Assembly (NCBI GenBank): GCA_964609215.1
Contig: CAZSQZ010000002.1
Span: 345,317 to 409,316 of the forward strand
From: JABDKJ01 sp964609215
GTDB lineage: Bacteria; Bacteroidota; Bacteroidia; Flavobacteriales_D; JABDKJ01
Direction: 5' to 3'
DNA: 64,000 nt
In this document: one piece after another, positions 34,131-42,751 of the stretch
How the letters are laid out: the number at the start of each line of letters is the position of its first letter
Position numbering within the stretch: position 1 is the first letter of the stretch
The notes under the pieces: model-generated
Told to the model about the DNA's origin: nothing
What the model saw: the letters and a program-made list of their open reading frames with translations, nothing else
Database searches by the model: none
Position numbers and translations under genes: made by a program

Positions 34131-34451
34131 TTATGGGCGAGATTTTTCCCGCCTTTTTCTTGGGGGTAAATTCTTAATCAATTCATCTGCAATTAACGCT
34201 TGCCCTTCTAAATCTTCCGTTACCACAAATAATAGTTCTTTCTTACCCTTGGTCCAAACCCTAGTGCCAACTTTACAAGTCACTCCGCTTTTGGAAAACG
34301 GGCTTAAGTTTGGTTTCATTACTCCTTCAATAACTAAGGGAATAGATGTGTCCGATTTATTCAACAGATCAAAACTCACTTTATTATTCTGAGCAGAAAG
34401 GGAGTTAAAACCTAAACAGAATAGGAATAAGAAGATGAAAGAAATTCTCAT
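34131..34451 (-). CDS. Small secreted protein, unknown
   Basis: A 106-residue protein with a clear signal peptide (MRISFIFLFLFCLGFNSLSAQ) and a mature part with strand-like segments (KVSFDLLNKSDTSIPLVIEGVMKP, TCKVGTRVWTKGKKELLFVVTE), ending in a very basic tail (PPRKRREKSRP). The tail is encoded by DNA that also forms the terminator hairpin of the convergent gene. No family recognised; the fold could be a small beta-sandwich. It is on the same strand as glmS but 45 bp downstream of it. Confidence 0.7.
   Translation of the reverse strand: MRISFIFLFLFCLGFNSLSAQNNKVSFDLLNKSDTSIPLVIEGVMKPNLSPFSKSGVTCKVGTRVWTKGKKELLFVVTEDLEGQALIADELIKNLPPRKRREKSRP
34136..34158 (+). terminator. Terminator hairpin overlapping an opposing coding end
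   Basis: GGCGAGA (34136-34142) pairs with TCCCGCC (34147-34153), six of seven pairs with one A/C mismatch and a 4-nt loop, then five T. It lies 70 bp after the stop of the 32488-34065 gene and inside the last codons of the minus-strand gene at 34131. Confidence 0.65.
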
Positions 34452-34496
34452 TGATTTTATTTTCAGTTAAACAAACTGAATGAGAATATGTTCGAA

Positions 34497-36344
34497 CTAC
34501 TCTACCGTAACGGATTTCGCTAAATTCCTAGGTTGATCCACATCACAACCTTTCATTACAGCAACATGATACGAAAACAATTGTAATGGAATAACCGATA
34601 AGAAAGGAACCAAATTGGTATTAGCTTCAGGAATTTCAATATAATGATCAGCAATTTCCTTCATCTGCTCATCACCTTCTGTAATTATGGCAATGATTTT
34701 TCCTTTTCTAGCTTTAACCTCCTGTACATTACTTACCACTTTTTCATAGGAAGCATCTTTAGTAGCAATTACGAAAACGGGCATTTCTTGATCGATAAGT
34801 GCGATAGGCCCATGTTTCATTTCCGCTGCGGGATAACCTTCTGCATGGATATATGAAATCTCTTTCAATTTCAATGCTCCTTCTAAAGCAACCGGGAAGT
34901 TCAATCCTCTTCCCAAATAGAGCATATTTCTTGCATACTGATGTAGAGAGGCGATGTATTTTATTTTATCATCCTTCTCCAATACCGTCTCAATTTTCTT
35001 AGGAATTTCATTTAACTCAATAAGTAATCTATGATACTCACTATGAGAAATGGTTCCTTTGGAGTAGCCCAATGAAAGCGCCATTAGCATCATTAAGGTC
35101 AACTGAGAAGTAAATGCTTTGGTGGAAGCAACTCCTATTTCTGGTCCTGCATGCGTATATGAACCTGCATGTGTAGCTCGCGGTATTGATGAACCTATGA
35201 CATTGCAAATACCATAGATAAGCGCACCTTTCTTTTTAGCCATTTCAATTGCAGCAAGCGTATCGGCCGTTTCTCCTGATTGAGATATTGCAATAACCAC
35301 ATCATCTTCATTTAGAACCGGATTTCTATATCTGAACTCAGAAGCGTACTCCACCTCCACTGGAATTCGAGCTAAATCTTCAATCAGGTACTCTCCAACC
35401 AAACCTGCATGCCAAGAGGTACCACAGGCAACAATAATAATTCTCTTTGCATTCTTTAATTTCTGCTCATATTCAACAAAGCCACCTAATACAATTTTTC
35501 CCTGCTCTACATTTACTCTACCCCTCATAGAATCCCAAATAGACTTGGGTTGTTCATGAATTTCTTTAAGCATGAAATGATCATAACCTCCTTTCTCCAA
35601 TTGCTCTAATTGCATGGAAAGTTCTTGAATATATGGTGTAATCTCTTGGTTCTTTATGGTTCTAATACTCAACTCTTCCCCTCTATTAATAACGGCAATT
35701 TCACCATCATCCAGATACACCACATTTTTAGTATACTCTATGATTGGTGTAGCATCTGAGGCGACAAAATATTCATTCACATCATTCACACCAATAACCA
35801 AAGGAGAACCCATTTTTGCTGCTATCAACTGATTCGGGTTATCTGCATTTACAATGGCGATAGCATAGGCTCCAACAACCTCGTTTAAAGCAACTCTAAC
35901 AGCATCAGCAAGGTTTAAATTTTCTTTTTGTTGAATATCTTCTATGAGGTGTATAAGAACCTCTGTGTCTGTTTCCGACTTAAATACATGGCCTCTATTA
36001 ATAAGTTCTTGTTTTAAGGGAGCATAATTCTCAATAATACCATTATGAATGATGGCAAGCTTGCCATTCTGAGAAACATGTGGATGTGCATTTATGTCAT
36101 TTGGTGCACCATGGGTAGCCCACCTAGTATGACCAATTCCGATCTGGCCAGTTGCCGAGCCCATTTCAAGCTTAGCTTCTAAACCAGCTACCTTACCTTG
36201 GCACTTTACAACATTAAGTTTGTCTTCATCATCCAGTAATGCTACACCAGCACTATCATAGCCTCTATATTCTAACCTTTTTAGTCCTTTAACAAGAATA
36301 GGGCAAGCCTGATTAGGGCCAAGGTATCCAACGATTCCACACAT
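34497..36344 (-). CDS. glmS: Glutamine-fructose-6-phosphate aminotransferase (isomerizing)
   Basis: GlmS makes glucosamine-6-phosphate from fructose-6-phosphate and glutamine, the entry step to amino-sugar and peptidoglycan precursors. The 615 residues begin MCGIVGYLG, with Cys2 as the N-terminal nucleophile of the glutaminase domain (1-220; HTRWATHG, NGIIENY). Two SIS domains follow (about 290-430 and 460-600; IIVACGTSWHAGLVG, SQSGETADTLAA, GASxE-like LYLGRGLNFPVALEGALKLKEISY). It ends LAKSVTVE as usual for the family. It starts 5 bp after the DUF4270 stop, so they are co-transcribed. I saw no glmS ribozyme. Confidence 0.97.
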   Translation of the reverse strand: MCGIVGYLGPNQACPILVKGLKRLEYRGYDSAGVALLDDEDKLNVVKCQGKVAGLEAKLEMGSATGQIGIGHTRWATHGAPNDINAHPHVSQNGKLAIIHNGIIENYAPLKQELINRGHVFKSETDTEVLIHLIEDIQQKENLNLADAVRVALNEVVGAYAIAIVNADNPNQLIAAKMGSPLVIGVNDVNEYFVASDATPIIEYTKNVVYLDDGEIAVINRGEELSIRTIKNQEITPYIQELSMQLEQLEKGGYDHFMLKEIHEQPKSIWDSMRGRVNVEQGKIVLGGFVEYEQKLKNAKRIIIVACGTSWHAGLVGEYLIEDLARIPVEVEYASEFRYRNPVLNEDDVVIAISQSGETADTLAAIEMAKKKGALIYGICNVIGSSIPRATHAGSYTHAGPEIGVASTKAFTSQLTLMMLMALSLGYSKGTISHSEYHRLLIELNEIPKKIETVLEKDDKIKYIASLHQYARNMLYLGRGLNFPVALEGALKLKEISYIHAEGYPAAEMKHGPIALIDQEMPVFVIATKDASYEKVVSNVQEVKARKGKIIAIITEGDEQMKEIADHYIEIPEANTNLVPFLSVIPLQLFSYHVAVMKGCDVDQPRNLAKSVTVE

Positions 36345-36349
36345 TGCGA

Positions 36350-37678
36350 TTAAAATTTAGTATATGTAAAGACCAATTTAGCCCTTTTTTCAGGGTTCTC
36401 GAAACCAAAAATAGAAACACTATTAAAAGAAGAAGCGTTAAAACTTGGCCTTATGCGTAAGCCTCTATTTTCAATCTCTCCCGTAATTACCTGTTGTAAA
36501 TATCGGGTGATATTAACACGATATTCCTGATCTTCCAGGTCGAGAAACCCATCTATATGGCTATCTCCTTGAAACTGATCTGGGGTAGAAGCCTCTTCAC
36601 CTTCTTCATCGAATCTAACAGCAAATATTCTTGGAGGTAATAAAAATCCACTTTTCACATCTTCAATTGGAAATACCAGTTCGGCATTATTAATTGCAAT
36701 GTTGGTAGAGTCCTTCCAAGCATCTATAAAGGGGAAATCTAGCTCAACACTTTCACCAGCAGCGGCTTGAATAAATAACCTTTGTTGACCAAGAACCGAG
36801 TCATTCAAATAATAATCTACAACTGAGGTGCTATAATCATGATTAAAATGATTGACTCTTTGGGAATTATCGTTAATCAAAAAACTAAAAGTATTATTTA
36901 CGGTGGTGTCTGGGGATATTGTTTGATAATGTAAATCCAATGAAGATATAAACGCAGTTAGATCTACATTTAAAATTGCACCATCCCCTGTTTCCGTTCT
37001 TACATGAAGGCCTTTGAACCATTCCGTAAAAGAATCTGAAGTCTCTAGATTAACTGTGTTAATTGGATCCAAAAACATAGAAGCCCAAGCTGTATCCAAG
37101 TGTATTCTCAATCTATTTTCAACCATGGCACTATCCAGGAGGATGGTCGGTAAAGAAGGAGAAGGTGTTATTTCCGCTCTTTCAGGATCCACCAAATTCT
37201 CGGGTAAGGTTTCAAAGGTGCTATTGGAATAATAGATAGAATCTAAAAATAGATCTTCTGCTATTTGAAATACTTCAAAGGTCATCGGGTTTAACTCGCC
37301 AATAAATGTCCCCGTATAATCTAATGAGAGAACTACGGAGTCCAATTTCAAGCTAGTTCCAGCATCTTGTTCAAAAGAAACATTAGATGCTGGTAAACGA
37401 AGTTGGAAATACATTTCGGAGCTGTGTTGCCCAACTGTAGGATCTATATAACTACCTATTAAGCCTGTAGCAACTGCGCTAGTTCTAACGGAATCAGGTT
37501 CATTGCTATTGAAAGCAATAACACTTATTGTGTCAGTAAAGAATAGATTTAAAATATCGTCTTCAGGCAAGATTTCACCACCAATTCCATTATCTGGCTT
37601 TCTGCATGCAAATACTAAAAACACAAAGCAGCAAAAAAAGATAGCGGCCTTTACGGGCCGCAATTCTCTATAATTCAT
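36350..37678 (-). CDS. DUF4270 family lipoprotein
   Basis: The 442 residues start with a lipoprotein signal (AAIFFCCFVFLVFAC, Cys25) followed by RKPDNGIGGEILPEDD. The body has the family pattern of Bacteroidota DUF4270: an early SVRTSAVATGLIGSYIDPTVG motif, then long beta-rich segments with regular SLDLHY and INNAELVFPIE strands, ending FGFENPEKRAKLVFTYTKF. Function unknown; likely at the outer membrane. It lies between the short GT5 protein (22 bp upstream) and glmS (5 bp downstream), an arrangement familiar from other Flavobacteriia. Confidence 0.87.
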   Translation of the reverse strand: MNYRELRPVKAAIFFCCFVFLVFACRKPDNGIGGEILPEDDILNLFFTDTISVIAFNSNEPDSVRTSAVATGLIGSYIDPTVGQHSSEMYFQLRLPASNVSFEQDAGTSLKLDSVVLSLDYTGTFIGELNPMTFEVFQIAEDLFLDSIYYSNSTFETLPENLVDPERAEITPSPSLPTILLDSAMVENRLRIHLDTAWASMFLDPINTVNLETSDSFTEWFKGLHVRTETGDGAILNVDLTAFISSLDLHYQTISPDTTVNNTFSFLINDNSQRVNHFNHDYSTSVVDYYLNDSVLGQQRLFIQAAAGESVELDFPFIDAWKDSTNIAINNAELVFPIEDVKSGFLLPPRIFAVRFDEEGEEASTPDQFQGDSHIDGFLDLEDQEYRVNITRYLQQVITGEIENRGLRIRPSFNASSFNSVSIFGFENPEKRAKLVFTYTKF

Positions 37679-37700
37679 TCAGGCAATATTTAGATAATTG

Positions 37701-38525
37701 TTAAGCGAGAACGGAAGATTCGTTAAAAACCTGTTCGTAGAAATCTTTGTTAGCATCTCTGTACTGTTCTTCATTTTGATACTCTAAAATAGGCTTTCCT
37801 GAGGCTTTTGCCAGTTTTATAACATCTTTTGGCAAATTTTTGCTTCCATAAACAATTGCATCTGTGTAATCAAAAGCCAACTTATTGATATTTGCAAAAG
37901 TCGCATCTTTAAGATATTGAACTTGTGATGTTTCTATACCATCATACTCGTATTTACCTAAAAGCTTTTTATCTAAAGGCTTTTCAAAACCATTGTCATA
38001 AGCGGAATAAATCAATTTTGAATCTGCAAAATGCGGATCTTCATGATAAAGATTCTTAATAAAGAATGGAACCATTGCAGTCATCCAACCGTGACAGTGA
38101 ACGATGTCTGGCTTCCAGCCTAATTTCTTTACCGTTTCCAACACTCCTTTACAAAAGAATATTGAACGCTCATCATTATCTTTAAAGAACTTTCCTTTCT
38201 CATCTGTAAGAACGGCTTTTCTTTGAAAAAATTCTTCATTATCAATAAAGTAAACCTGCATTCTAGCAGCAGGTATAGAAGCAACTTTTATAATTAATGG
38301 ATGGTCTGCATCATCGATTACTAAGTTCATTCCAGAAAGACGTATTACTTCGTGTAATTGGTGCCTTCTTTCATTTATACATCCAAATCGAGGCATAAAC
38401 ACTCTTATCTCATTTCCGTTCTCATGCATATGCTGAGGCAATTGTCTTGCTATTTCAGAAATTTCGCCAGAAGGTAAGAATGGGGTAATCTCTTGTGATA
38501 TATATAGTATTTTTGAATTTTCCAT
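37701..38525 (-). CDS. Short GT5 glycogen/starch synthase-like protein (N-terminal domain only)
   Basis: The 274-residue protein resembles the N-terminal Rossmann domain of glycogen/starch synthases (GT5): ILYISQEITPFLPSGEISEIARQLPQHM at the start, then EIRVFMPRFGCIN, VYFIDNEEFF, FFCKGVLETVKKLGWKPDIVHCHGWMTAMVPF. The C-terminal GT-B half that completes the active site in full-length synthases (about 480 residues) is missing. The downstream gene is DUF4270, so this is not a frameshift. Bacteroidota commonly keep this short version next to panC. Catalysis alone is doubtful; a regulatory or partner role is possible. Confidence 0.82.
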   Translation of the reverse strand: MENSKILYISQEITPFLPSGEISEIARQLPQHMHENGNEIRVFMPRFGCINERRHQLHEVIRLSGMNLVIDDADHPLIIKVASIPAARMQVYFIDNEEFFQRKAVLTDEKGKFFKDNDERSIFFCKGVLETVKKLGWKPDIVHCHGWMTAMVPFFIKNLYHEDPHFADSKLIYSAYDNGFEKPLDKKLLGKYEYDGIETSQVQYLKDATFANINKLAFDYTDAIVYGSKNLPKDVIKLAKASGKPILEYQNEEQYRDANKDFYEQVFNESSVLA

Positions 38526-38555
38526 GCTTTGTTATTCAATATTAAAAAAGGATTA

Positions 38556-38604
38556 CAAAAATATAAAAATTAAATCGATTTTTTGGCCTGTTAGCTTAGC
38601 TTTG
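38556..38604. promoter_or_regulatory. Divergent promoter region, short GT5 gene and panC
   Basis: On the plus strand TAGCTTTG (38597-38604) fits TAnnTTTG ahead of panC. On the minus strand TATTTTTG (38563-38556) fits it ahead of the GT5-like gene. Neither has a clear TTG at the standard spacing. Confidence 0.4.
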
Positions 38605-38624
38605 TTTATAGTATTTATGCGCTT

Positions 38625-39482
38625 ATGCTTGAACTTATTGAAAAAAATGACCAATTACAGCAAAGACTGGATGAACTACAAAAAAAGGGCAAAACAGTAG
38701 GTTTTGTTCCTACACTTGGAGCACTTCACCAAGGACATATGTCTCTGATTAGCAAAGCCTTAAAACTGTCCGATTTTGTGGTGTGTAGCATATTTGTGAA
38801 TCCTACCCAATTTAACGAAAAAGCCGATTTTGAGAGATACCCAAGACCATTAAAAGATGATGTGAAATTATTAAAGAAAAATGGCTGTCATTTTTTATTT
38901 ATCCCTTCGGTACAAGAGATTTATCCAAAAAATCATAAAAAATATACTCTTAGGCTAGGTTCTCTGGCAAAAGTCATGGAAGGTGCGAATAGACCCGGTC
39001 ATTTCGCTGGCGTGGTTGAGGTCGTTCATCGACTTTTCTCTATTATAAAGCCCAATTTTGCTTTTTTCGGAGAAAAGGATTTTCAGCAATTGAGCATTCT
39101 ACAGTTTATGGTAAAAAAAGCAAAGTTGAATATTAAAATAGTTCCTTGTCCAATCATTCGGGAAAAAGATGGTTTGGCCATGAGTTCTAGAAATCGGCTT
39201 TTGAAACCTGAGCACCGTGAAATGGCTCCAATTCTCCATGAAACCCTTCAAAAAATTTCAAAAAACAGGAAAGAGCTTAGTCCTGCTAAAATTAAAAAAT
39301 GGGCTAAGGATTTCTTAAAGCGCAAAGGAGTAAATGTCGAATACATAGAAATTGCCAAAGAAGAAGACCTTAAGAGCATTTCTTCCTGGCTCAAAAATAA
39401 GCCTACAAGAGTATTTATTGTGGCTAGATTTGGAGAAATCAGACTGATAGATAATACACCTATTGTCTATAGACCAAAATAA
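38625..39482 (+). CDS. panC: Pantothenate synthetase
   Basis: PanC joins pantoate and beta-alanine using ATP. The 285-residue cytosolic enzyme has the nucleotidyltransferase-fold signatures FVPTLGALHQGHMSLI (His35 and His38 as the HxGH-type motif), VNPTQFNEKADFERYPR, FAFFGEKDFQQLSILQ and DGLAMSSRNRLL, the KMSKS-like loop. Length is normal. panD, which makes the beta-alanine substrate, starts 13 bp after its stop, so the final pantothenate step and its substrate supply are linked. panB is not in the window. Confidence 0.97.
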   Translation: MLELIEKNDQLQQRLDELQKKGKTVGFVPTLGALHQGHMSLISKALKLSDFVVCSIFVNPTQFNEKADFERYPRPLKDDVKLLKKNGCHFLFIPSVQEIYPKNHKKYTLRLGSLAKVMEGANRPGHFAGVVEVVHRLFSIIKPNFAFFGEKDFQQLSILQFMVKKAKLNIKIVPCPIIREKDGLAMSSRNRLLKPEHREMAPILHETLQKISKNRKELSPAKIKKWAKDFLKRKGVNVEYIEIAKEEDLKSISSWLKNKPTRVFIVARFGEIRLIDNTPIVYRPK

Positions 39483-39491
39483 TTACTTTTG
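39463..39491 (+). promoter_or_regulatory. Candidate internal promoter for panD
   Basis: TTG at 39463-39465, an 18-bp spacer, and TACTTTTG at 39484-39491. It spans the last codons and stop of panC and lies directly before the panD ATG at 39496, so any transcript would be nearly leaderless. Confidence 0.5.
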
Positions 39492-39495
39492 CCTC

Positions 39496-39846
39496 ATGCA
39501 ATTACAAGTAGTTAGAGCAAAGATTCACCGTGTTACCGTTACGCAAGCAGAGTTAAATTATATTGGAAGTATTACCATTGATGAAGATTTAATTGATGCG
39601 TCTGGAATTATTGAAGGTGAAAGAGTTCAAATTGTGAACTTAAATAATGGAGAACGAATAGAGACCTATGTTATTAAGGGCAAAAGAGGAAGTGGAACTA
39701 TTTGTTTGAATGGCCCCGCAGCAAGAAGAACAGCTCTGGGAGATAAGGTCATTATTATTGCTTATGGTTATATGACTATTGAAGAAGCTAAGGAGTATGC
39801 ACCAAAAATGATTTTCCCTAATGAGGAAACCAATCTTTTGGAGTAG
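39496..39846 (+). CDS. panD: Aspartate 1-decarboxylase precursor
   Basis: PanD decarboxylates aspartate to beta-alanine with a pyruvoyl group made by self-cleavage. Starting at 39496 (MQLQVVRAKIHRVTVTQAELNYIGSI) it has 116 residues; Gly24-Ser25 is the processing site at the usual place. An earlier in-frame start at 39463 would add 11 residues that break the family's N-terminus. GERIETYVIKGKRGSG and LNGPAARRTALGDKVIIIAYG complete the signature. Co-oriented with panC. Confidence 0.97.
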   Translation: MQLQVVRAKIHRVTVTQAELNYIGSITIDEDLIDASGIIEGERVQIVNLNNGERIETYVIKGKRGSGTICLNGPAARRTALGDKVIIIAYGYMTIEEAKEYAPKMIFPNEETNLLE

Positions 39847-39888
39847 ACTTTTGCTATGCATAAGAAAAGAATACTCATGATTTAATAC

Positions 39889-40890
39889 ATGAAAAGAGTT
39901 CTTTCATTTCTAAAAATTTTAGTACCACTTGGCCTAGGTGTTTTCCTGATTTGGTTCATGTTAAATCAGCTAAACCCAAGGGAATTATATGATCTTCAAA
40001 ATTCTCTTTTACAAGCCAATTACCTCTATCTATTACTTTCATTCTTATTAGGTTTTTTAGCCCATCTTTCAAGAGCCATCCGCTGGAAATATATGTTTGA
40101 ACCTTTTGGTAAAAAAATATCCATGTGGAACAGCTATAATGCAATAATGGCTGGTTATTTTATCAATTTACTGGCTCCCAGAGCGGGAGAACCTGCTAGA
40201 GCTGGTTTTCTTGCTAAGAATGAGGATATTTCATTTGAACGCTCCTTTGGGACCATAGTAGCAGAAAGGGTAGTCGATCTTTTTATGCTAGGTTGTATTT
40301 TCCTTGTCACTTTGTTTTTCCTTAGTGATAAGGTAGATGCCTTTCAGCGTTTATTGGAACAGGTAAAGGATCAAATTAGTCCTGGAAGCACGCACTGGTT
40401 CAGTTACGTTTTTTATGTTCTGGTAGGACTAGTTTTGCTAGCGATTATTTATTCCATCTTTAATACAAAACTGAGAGAAAAAATAAAGACCATTTTGTTT
40501 GGAATGTGGGAAGGATTAAAAACCATTTTCACACTTAAAAAAAGGTGGCAGTATATTGGTCATACCTTATTTATTTGGGCAATGTATCTTGCCATGTTTG
40601 GCATATGCTATCCGGCATTAGAAGCAACACAAGATTTGCCAATAGAATCTATGCTTACCGGATTTGTTGCTGGTGCAACTGGAATTGTGTTGGTTCAAGG
40701 AGGTTTAGGTGTTTATCCTATATTGGTTGGAATAGCTATTACCTTATACCTTGGACCAAGTGCAGAAAATTTGATCAATCTAGATGGTTATGCTTTAGGT
40801 TGGCTTATATGGATACCGCAAACTGTTTTAATTATAATTCTTGGGATTTTATCTCTAATTTCACTTCAATACAAAAAGAAAAATGTCTGA
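39889..40890 (+). CDS. Flippase-like/lysylphosphatidylglycerol synthase TM-region protein (UPF0104)
   Basis: The 333-residue membrane protein has about eight transmembrane helices: ILVPLGLGVFLIWFML, YLLLSFLLGFLAHLSRAIRW, a loop with NAIMAGYFINLLAPRAGEPARAGFLAK, then further helices. The GYFINLLAPRAGE and ERVVDLFML motifs are typical of the LPG synthase TM region/UPF0104 family (also called AglD2-like), whose members move or modify lipid-linked substrates. It lacks the soluble aminoacyl-transfer domain of MprF, so MprF activity is not expected. The rfaE2 gene overlaps its end by 8 bp. Confidence 0.82.
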   Translation: MKRVLSFLKILVPLGLGVFLIWFMLNQLNPRELYDLQNSLLQANYLYLLLSFLLGFLAHLSRAIRWKYMFEPFGKKISMWNSYNAIMAGYFINLLAPRAGEPARAGFLAKNEDISFERSFGTIVAERVVDLFMLGCIFLVTLFFLSDKVDAFQRLLEQVKDQISPGSTHWFSYVFYVLVGLVLLAIIYSIFNTKLREKIKTILFGMWEGLKTIFTLKKRWQYIGHTLFIWAMYLAMFGICYPALEATQDLPIESMLTGFVAGATGIVLVQGGLGVYPILVGIAITLYLGPSAENLINLDGYALGWLIWIPQTVLIIILGILSLISLQYKKKNV

Positions 40891-41386
40891 GTCTAAAATT
40901 GTGCGTCTTCCAGCATTGGAAATGGACGTGGAATACTGGAAAGGTAAGGGAGAAATAGTTGTGTTTACCAATGGTGTTTTTGACCTTTTACATTTTGGTC
41001 ATTGTGCTTATTTGGAAGATGCGGCTAAGCTTGGAGATAGATTGGTAGTAGGAATAAATAATGATGCTTCTGTAAAAGGCTTAGGAAAAGGGGATGATCG
41101 TCCCATTAATGATGAAAAAGCCAGAGCTTATGTACTTGCTTGTCTATCTTTTGTAGATCGGATTATTTTATTTTCTGATGATACTCCTTATAATTTGATA
41201 AAGGCAATTATGCCGGATGTCTTGGTAAAAGGAAGTGATTATAGTGCTTATGAAACCGATCCTAATGCGAAAGATTATATTGTAGGGTCGGATATCGTTA
41301 AGCAAGAGGGAGGACAAGTAAAAACCGTTGATTTATTAGAAGGATACTCAACTACATCAATCATTGAACGCATAAAGAATGGCTAA
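40883..41386 (+). CDS. rfaE2: D-glycero-beta-D-manno-heptose 1-phosphate adenylyltransferase
   Basis: The enzyme activates heptose-1-phosphate with ATP to give ADP-heptose for lipopolysaccharide core. The 167 residues are a single nucleotidyltransferase domain: VFTNGVFDLLHFGHCAYLEDA (HFGH at 37-40), GINNDASVKGLGKGDDRPIN and DVLVKGSDY are diagnostic of RfaE domain II. The kinase domain of the E. coli fused HldE is absent, so a separate RfaE1 is needed elsewhere. The start overlaps the upstream membrane gene by 8 bp, and its end overlaps radA by 8 bp, which makes a tight operon. Confidence 0.88.
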   Translation: MSESKIVRLPALEMDVEYWKGKGEIVVFTNGVFDLLHFGHCAYLEDAAKLGDRLVVGINNDASVKGLGKGDDRPINDEKARAYVLACLSFVDRIILFSDDTPYNLIKAIMPDVLVKGSDYSAYETDPNAKDYIVGSDIVKQEGGQVKTVDLLEGYSTTSIIERIKNG

Positions 41387-42740
41387 GACCAAAGTTGCTT
41401 TTTTCTGTAAAAATTGTGGGCATGAAGCTCCCAAGTGGCTGGGTAAATGTCCTAGCTGCAATGAATGGAATACCTTTACTGAAGAGGTTTTAGAAAAAGC
41501 TACTAAAGCAACTGAAAGTTCATATACTTCAAAAAAGAAGGCTACACCTATCCATATTAACGAAGTAACTTCTTCAAAAGAAGAAAGACTTGTTTTTTCG
41601 GATTTAGAACTTAATAGAGTTTTAGGTGGAGGAATGGTGAAGGGGGCTTTGGTTCTTCTGGGTGGCGAACCTGGTATTGGTAAATCTACTTTGTCCTTGC
41701 AAATCGCTTTGAAGTCTAAGGGAATGAAATTTCTCTATATCTCTGGAGAAGAGAGCGAACAACAGATAAAAATGCGAGCCGAAAGAATTGGAATAGAGAA
41801 TAAGGAATGTTATTTATTGGCTGAAACTTCTACTCAAAAAATCTTTGGTTTTCTGGATCAAGTTCAACCAGATGTTATTGTTATTGATTCTATTCAAACC
41901 TTACATTCTCCTTATATAGATTCTGCTCCAGGAAGCATTTCTCAAATAAGAACTTGCGCTGGTGAGCTGATGAAAATGGCCAAGACATCTAACATTCCGG
42001 TTATTATAATTGGTCATATTACAAAAGAGGGCACACTAGCTGGTCCAAAAGTACTGGAACATATGGTAGATGCTGTTCTTCAATTTGAAGGAGATAGAAA
42101 CTATGTTTATAGACTCTTGAGAACCACCAAAAATCGATTTGGCTCTACCCACGAATTGGGTATCTATGAAATGAGGGAAAGTGGATTGAGAGAAGTAGCA
42201 AACCCCAGTGAAATATTAATTAATGACAGAGAAGAGGGCTTAAGTGGTGTTGCCATTGCAGCTACTGTTGAAGGTATCCGACCTCTACTCATAGAAGTGC
42301 AAGCCTTGGTTAGTTCAGCAGTGTATGGAAACCCTCAGCGAAGTGCTACCGGTTTTGATTTACGAAGATTGAATATGCTTCTTGCCGTTTTAGAAAAGCG
42401 TTGCGGATTCAAACTGGGACAAAAGGATGTTTTCCTCAATTTGGCTGGTGGAATACGAATAGATGATCCTTCTATTGATTTAGCTGTGGCGATTTCTATT
42501 CTTTCATCTTATATGGATATTGAAGTAGATTCCAGCTTTTGCTTTGCTGCAGAGATAGGGTTAAGTGGTGAGATCAGATCTGTTGCAAGGGTTGAACAAC
42601 GTATTCAAGAAGCGGAGAAATTAGGCTTTAAAAAAATCTATATTTCATCGTATAATAAGGGAGTTGATCCTTCCAACTATCAAATAGAAATTCAAAAGGC
42701 CGCGGCTATAGATCAGGTGTTTAGGGGTTTGTTTGGGTAA
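41379..42740 (+). CDS. radA: DNA repair protein RadA
   Basis: RadA is a RecA-like branch-migration ATPase in recombination repair. The 453 residues contain an N-terminal C4 zinc finger (Cys10, Cys13, Cys24, Cys27: CKNCGHEAPKWLGKCPSC), a Walker A loop GGEPGIGKST (95-104), Walker B in VIVIDSIQT, the RadA-specific KNRFGS (TTKNRFGSTHELGIYEM) and a Lon-protease-like C-terminal domain (about 290-450, LAGGIRIDDPSIDLAVA). Length is normal. Last gene of the panC-panD-UPF0104-rfaE2-radA run; its stop is four bases from the inverted-repeat region at 42744. Confidence 0.97.
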   Translation: MAKTKVAFFCKNCGHEAPKWLGKCPSCNEWNTFTEEVLEKATKATESSYTSKKKATPIHINEVTSSKEERLVFSDLELNRVLGGGMVKGALVLLGGEPGIGKSTLSLQIALKSKGMKFLYISGEESEQQIKMRAERIGIENKECYLLAETSTQKIFGFLDQVQPDVIVIDSIQTLHSPYIDSAPGSISQIRTCAGELMKMAKTSNIPVIIIGHITKEGTLAGPKVLEHMVDAVLQFEGDRNYVYRLLRTTKNRFGSTHELGIYEMRESGLREVANPSEILINDREEGLSGVAIAATVEGIRPLLIEVQALVSSAVYGNPQRSATGFDLRRLNMLLAVLEKRCGFKLGQKDVFLNLAGGIRIDDPSIDLAVAISILSSYMDIEVDSSFCFAAEIGLSGEIRSVARVEQRIQEAEKLGFKKIYISSYNKGVDPSNYQIEIQKAAAIDQVFRGLFG

Positions 42741-42751
42741 GTACCCTTCGA

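Noticed and set aside
34400..34500. glmS ribozyme near glmS
   Set aside because: glmS is on the minus strand, so a ribozyme would lie upstream at its 5' end (above 36344), where only 5 bp separate it from the DUF4270 stop; nothing there fits.
40545..40958. 137-residue open frame on the plus strand
   Set aside because: Out-of-frame shadow of the UPF0104 membrane protein and the start of rfaE2; tryptophan/cysteine-rich and without family features.
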